Assembly: GCA_910577445.1 (NCBI GenBank)
Contig: CAJTMZ010000105.1
Span: forward strand, 1-14,143
Length of the DNA: 14,143 bases
Reading direction: 5' to 3'
Source of the DNA: an uncultured Lachnospiraceae bacterium
GTDB lineage: Bacteria; Bacillota; Clostridia; Lachnospirales; Lachnospiraceae
Shown here: one piece after another, positions 14,106 through 14,143 of the stretch
Numbering within the stretch: position 1 is the stretch's first letter
Layout of the letters: the number at the start of each line of letters is the position of its first letter
Translations under genes and position numbers: made by a program
Notes under the pieces: generated by a model
What the model was told of the DNA's origin: nothing
The model's database searches: none
What the model saw: the letters and a program-made list of their open reading frames with translations, nothing else

Positions 14106-14143
14106 AAACTCCCGGCTTTTTTATTATAATATGCCGGGAGTTT
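14106..14143 (-). terminator. Strong hairpin at the subtilase start: upstream terminator and/or ribosome-site-masking element
   Basis: AAACTCCCGGC (14106-14116) and GCCGGGAGTTT (14133-14143) form a perfect 11-bp stem with a 16-base AT-rich loop; the stem may continue past the window edge. On the minus strand the hairpin runs into TTTTTT, so it has the form of an intrinsic terminator for whatever lies upstream. The ATG of the subtilase follows directly, and the only ribosome binding site of that gene is in the downstream arm. The loop contains TATAAT on the minus strand (complement of 14123-14128), a perfect -10 box whose -35 partner would be outside the window. Confidence 0.6.

Noticed and set aside
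1..14143. CRISPR array, tRNA/rRNA, insertion sequence, phage or defence island
   Set aside because: No spaced direct repeats, no RNA gene signatures and no transposase, integrase or defence genes were seen; both strands are filled with ordinary chromosomal genes.

Overview
The window looks like a chromosomal segment from an anaerobic Firmicute of the Clostridia, most likely a Lachnospiraceae-type gut organism. The reasons are the gene set (Rex, a YdiF-like ABC-F protein, an Alr/MazF cluster, a YebC-family protein, an HMGL-family Re-type citrate synthase candidate), strong Shine-Dalgarno sites and a moderate GC content. This assignment rests on protein resemblance only. I see no tRNA, rRNA, CRISPR array, insertion sequence or phage gene. 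Nearly all the DNA is coding.

Left block (1-7376, all on the minus strand, so read from right to left). A redox and housekeeping run starts with rex (NADH/NAD+-sensing repressor). It is followed closely by an unrecognised coiled-coil protein, then nnr (bifunctional NAD(P)HX epimerase/dehydratase) and alr (alanine racemase). After short gaps that hold promoter-like sequences come mazF (an EndoA-type RNase toxin with no antitoxin gene beside it), a DUF21-CBS-CorC membrane protein and yebC. Last is a membrane protein that overlaps yebC by 8 bases and runs off the left edge.

Middle (7377-9563). The rex promoter faces the promoter of a plus-strand ABC-F ATPase gene. This 213-base divergent region holds a good match to the Rex operator on the rex -35 box. 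A 25-base inverted repeat lies between the two -35 boxes, and a 15-base palindrome lies in the ABC-F leader. The ABC-F gene ends at a bidirectional terminator shared with the convergent icd gene.

Right block (9564-14143, minus strand). A three-gene operon encodes a probable Re-citrate synthase, a GntR/FCD regulator and an NADP-isocitrate dehydrogenase. These are two enzymes of the oxidative half-TCA route to 2-oxoglutarate with a regulator between them. A textbook GntR-type operator sits on the -10 box of the operon promoter, suggesting autoregulation. Upstream is a separate gene for a compact, signal-less subtilisin-like protease. It has its own terminator, and a strong hairpin abuts its start codon and contains its Shine-Dalgarno sequence.

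No clearly new multi-gene system is evident. The best leads are the regulatory palindromes, the conserved-looking unknown gene between rex and nnr, the antitoxin-less MazF, and the hairpin at the protease start.
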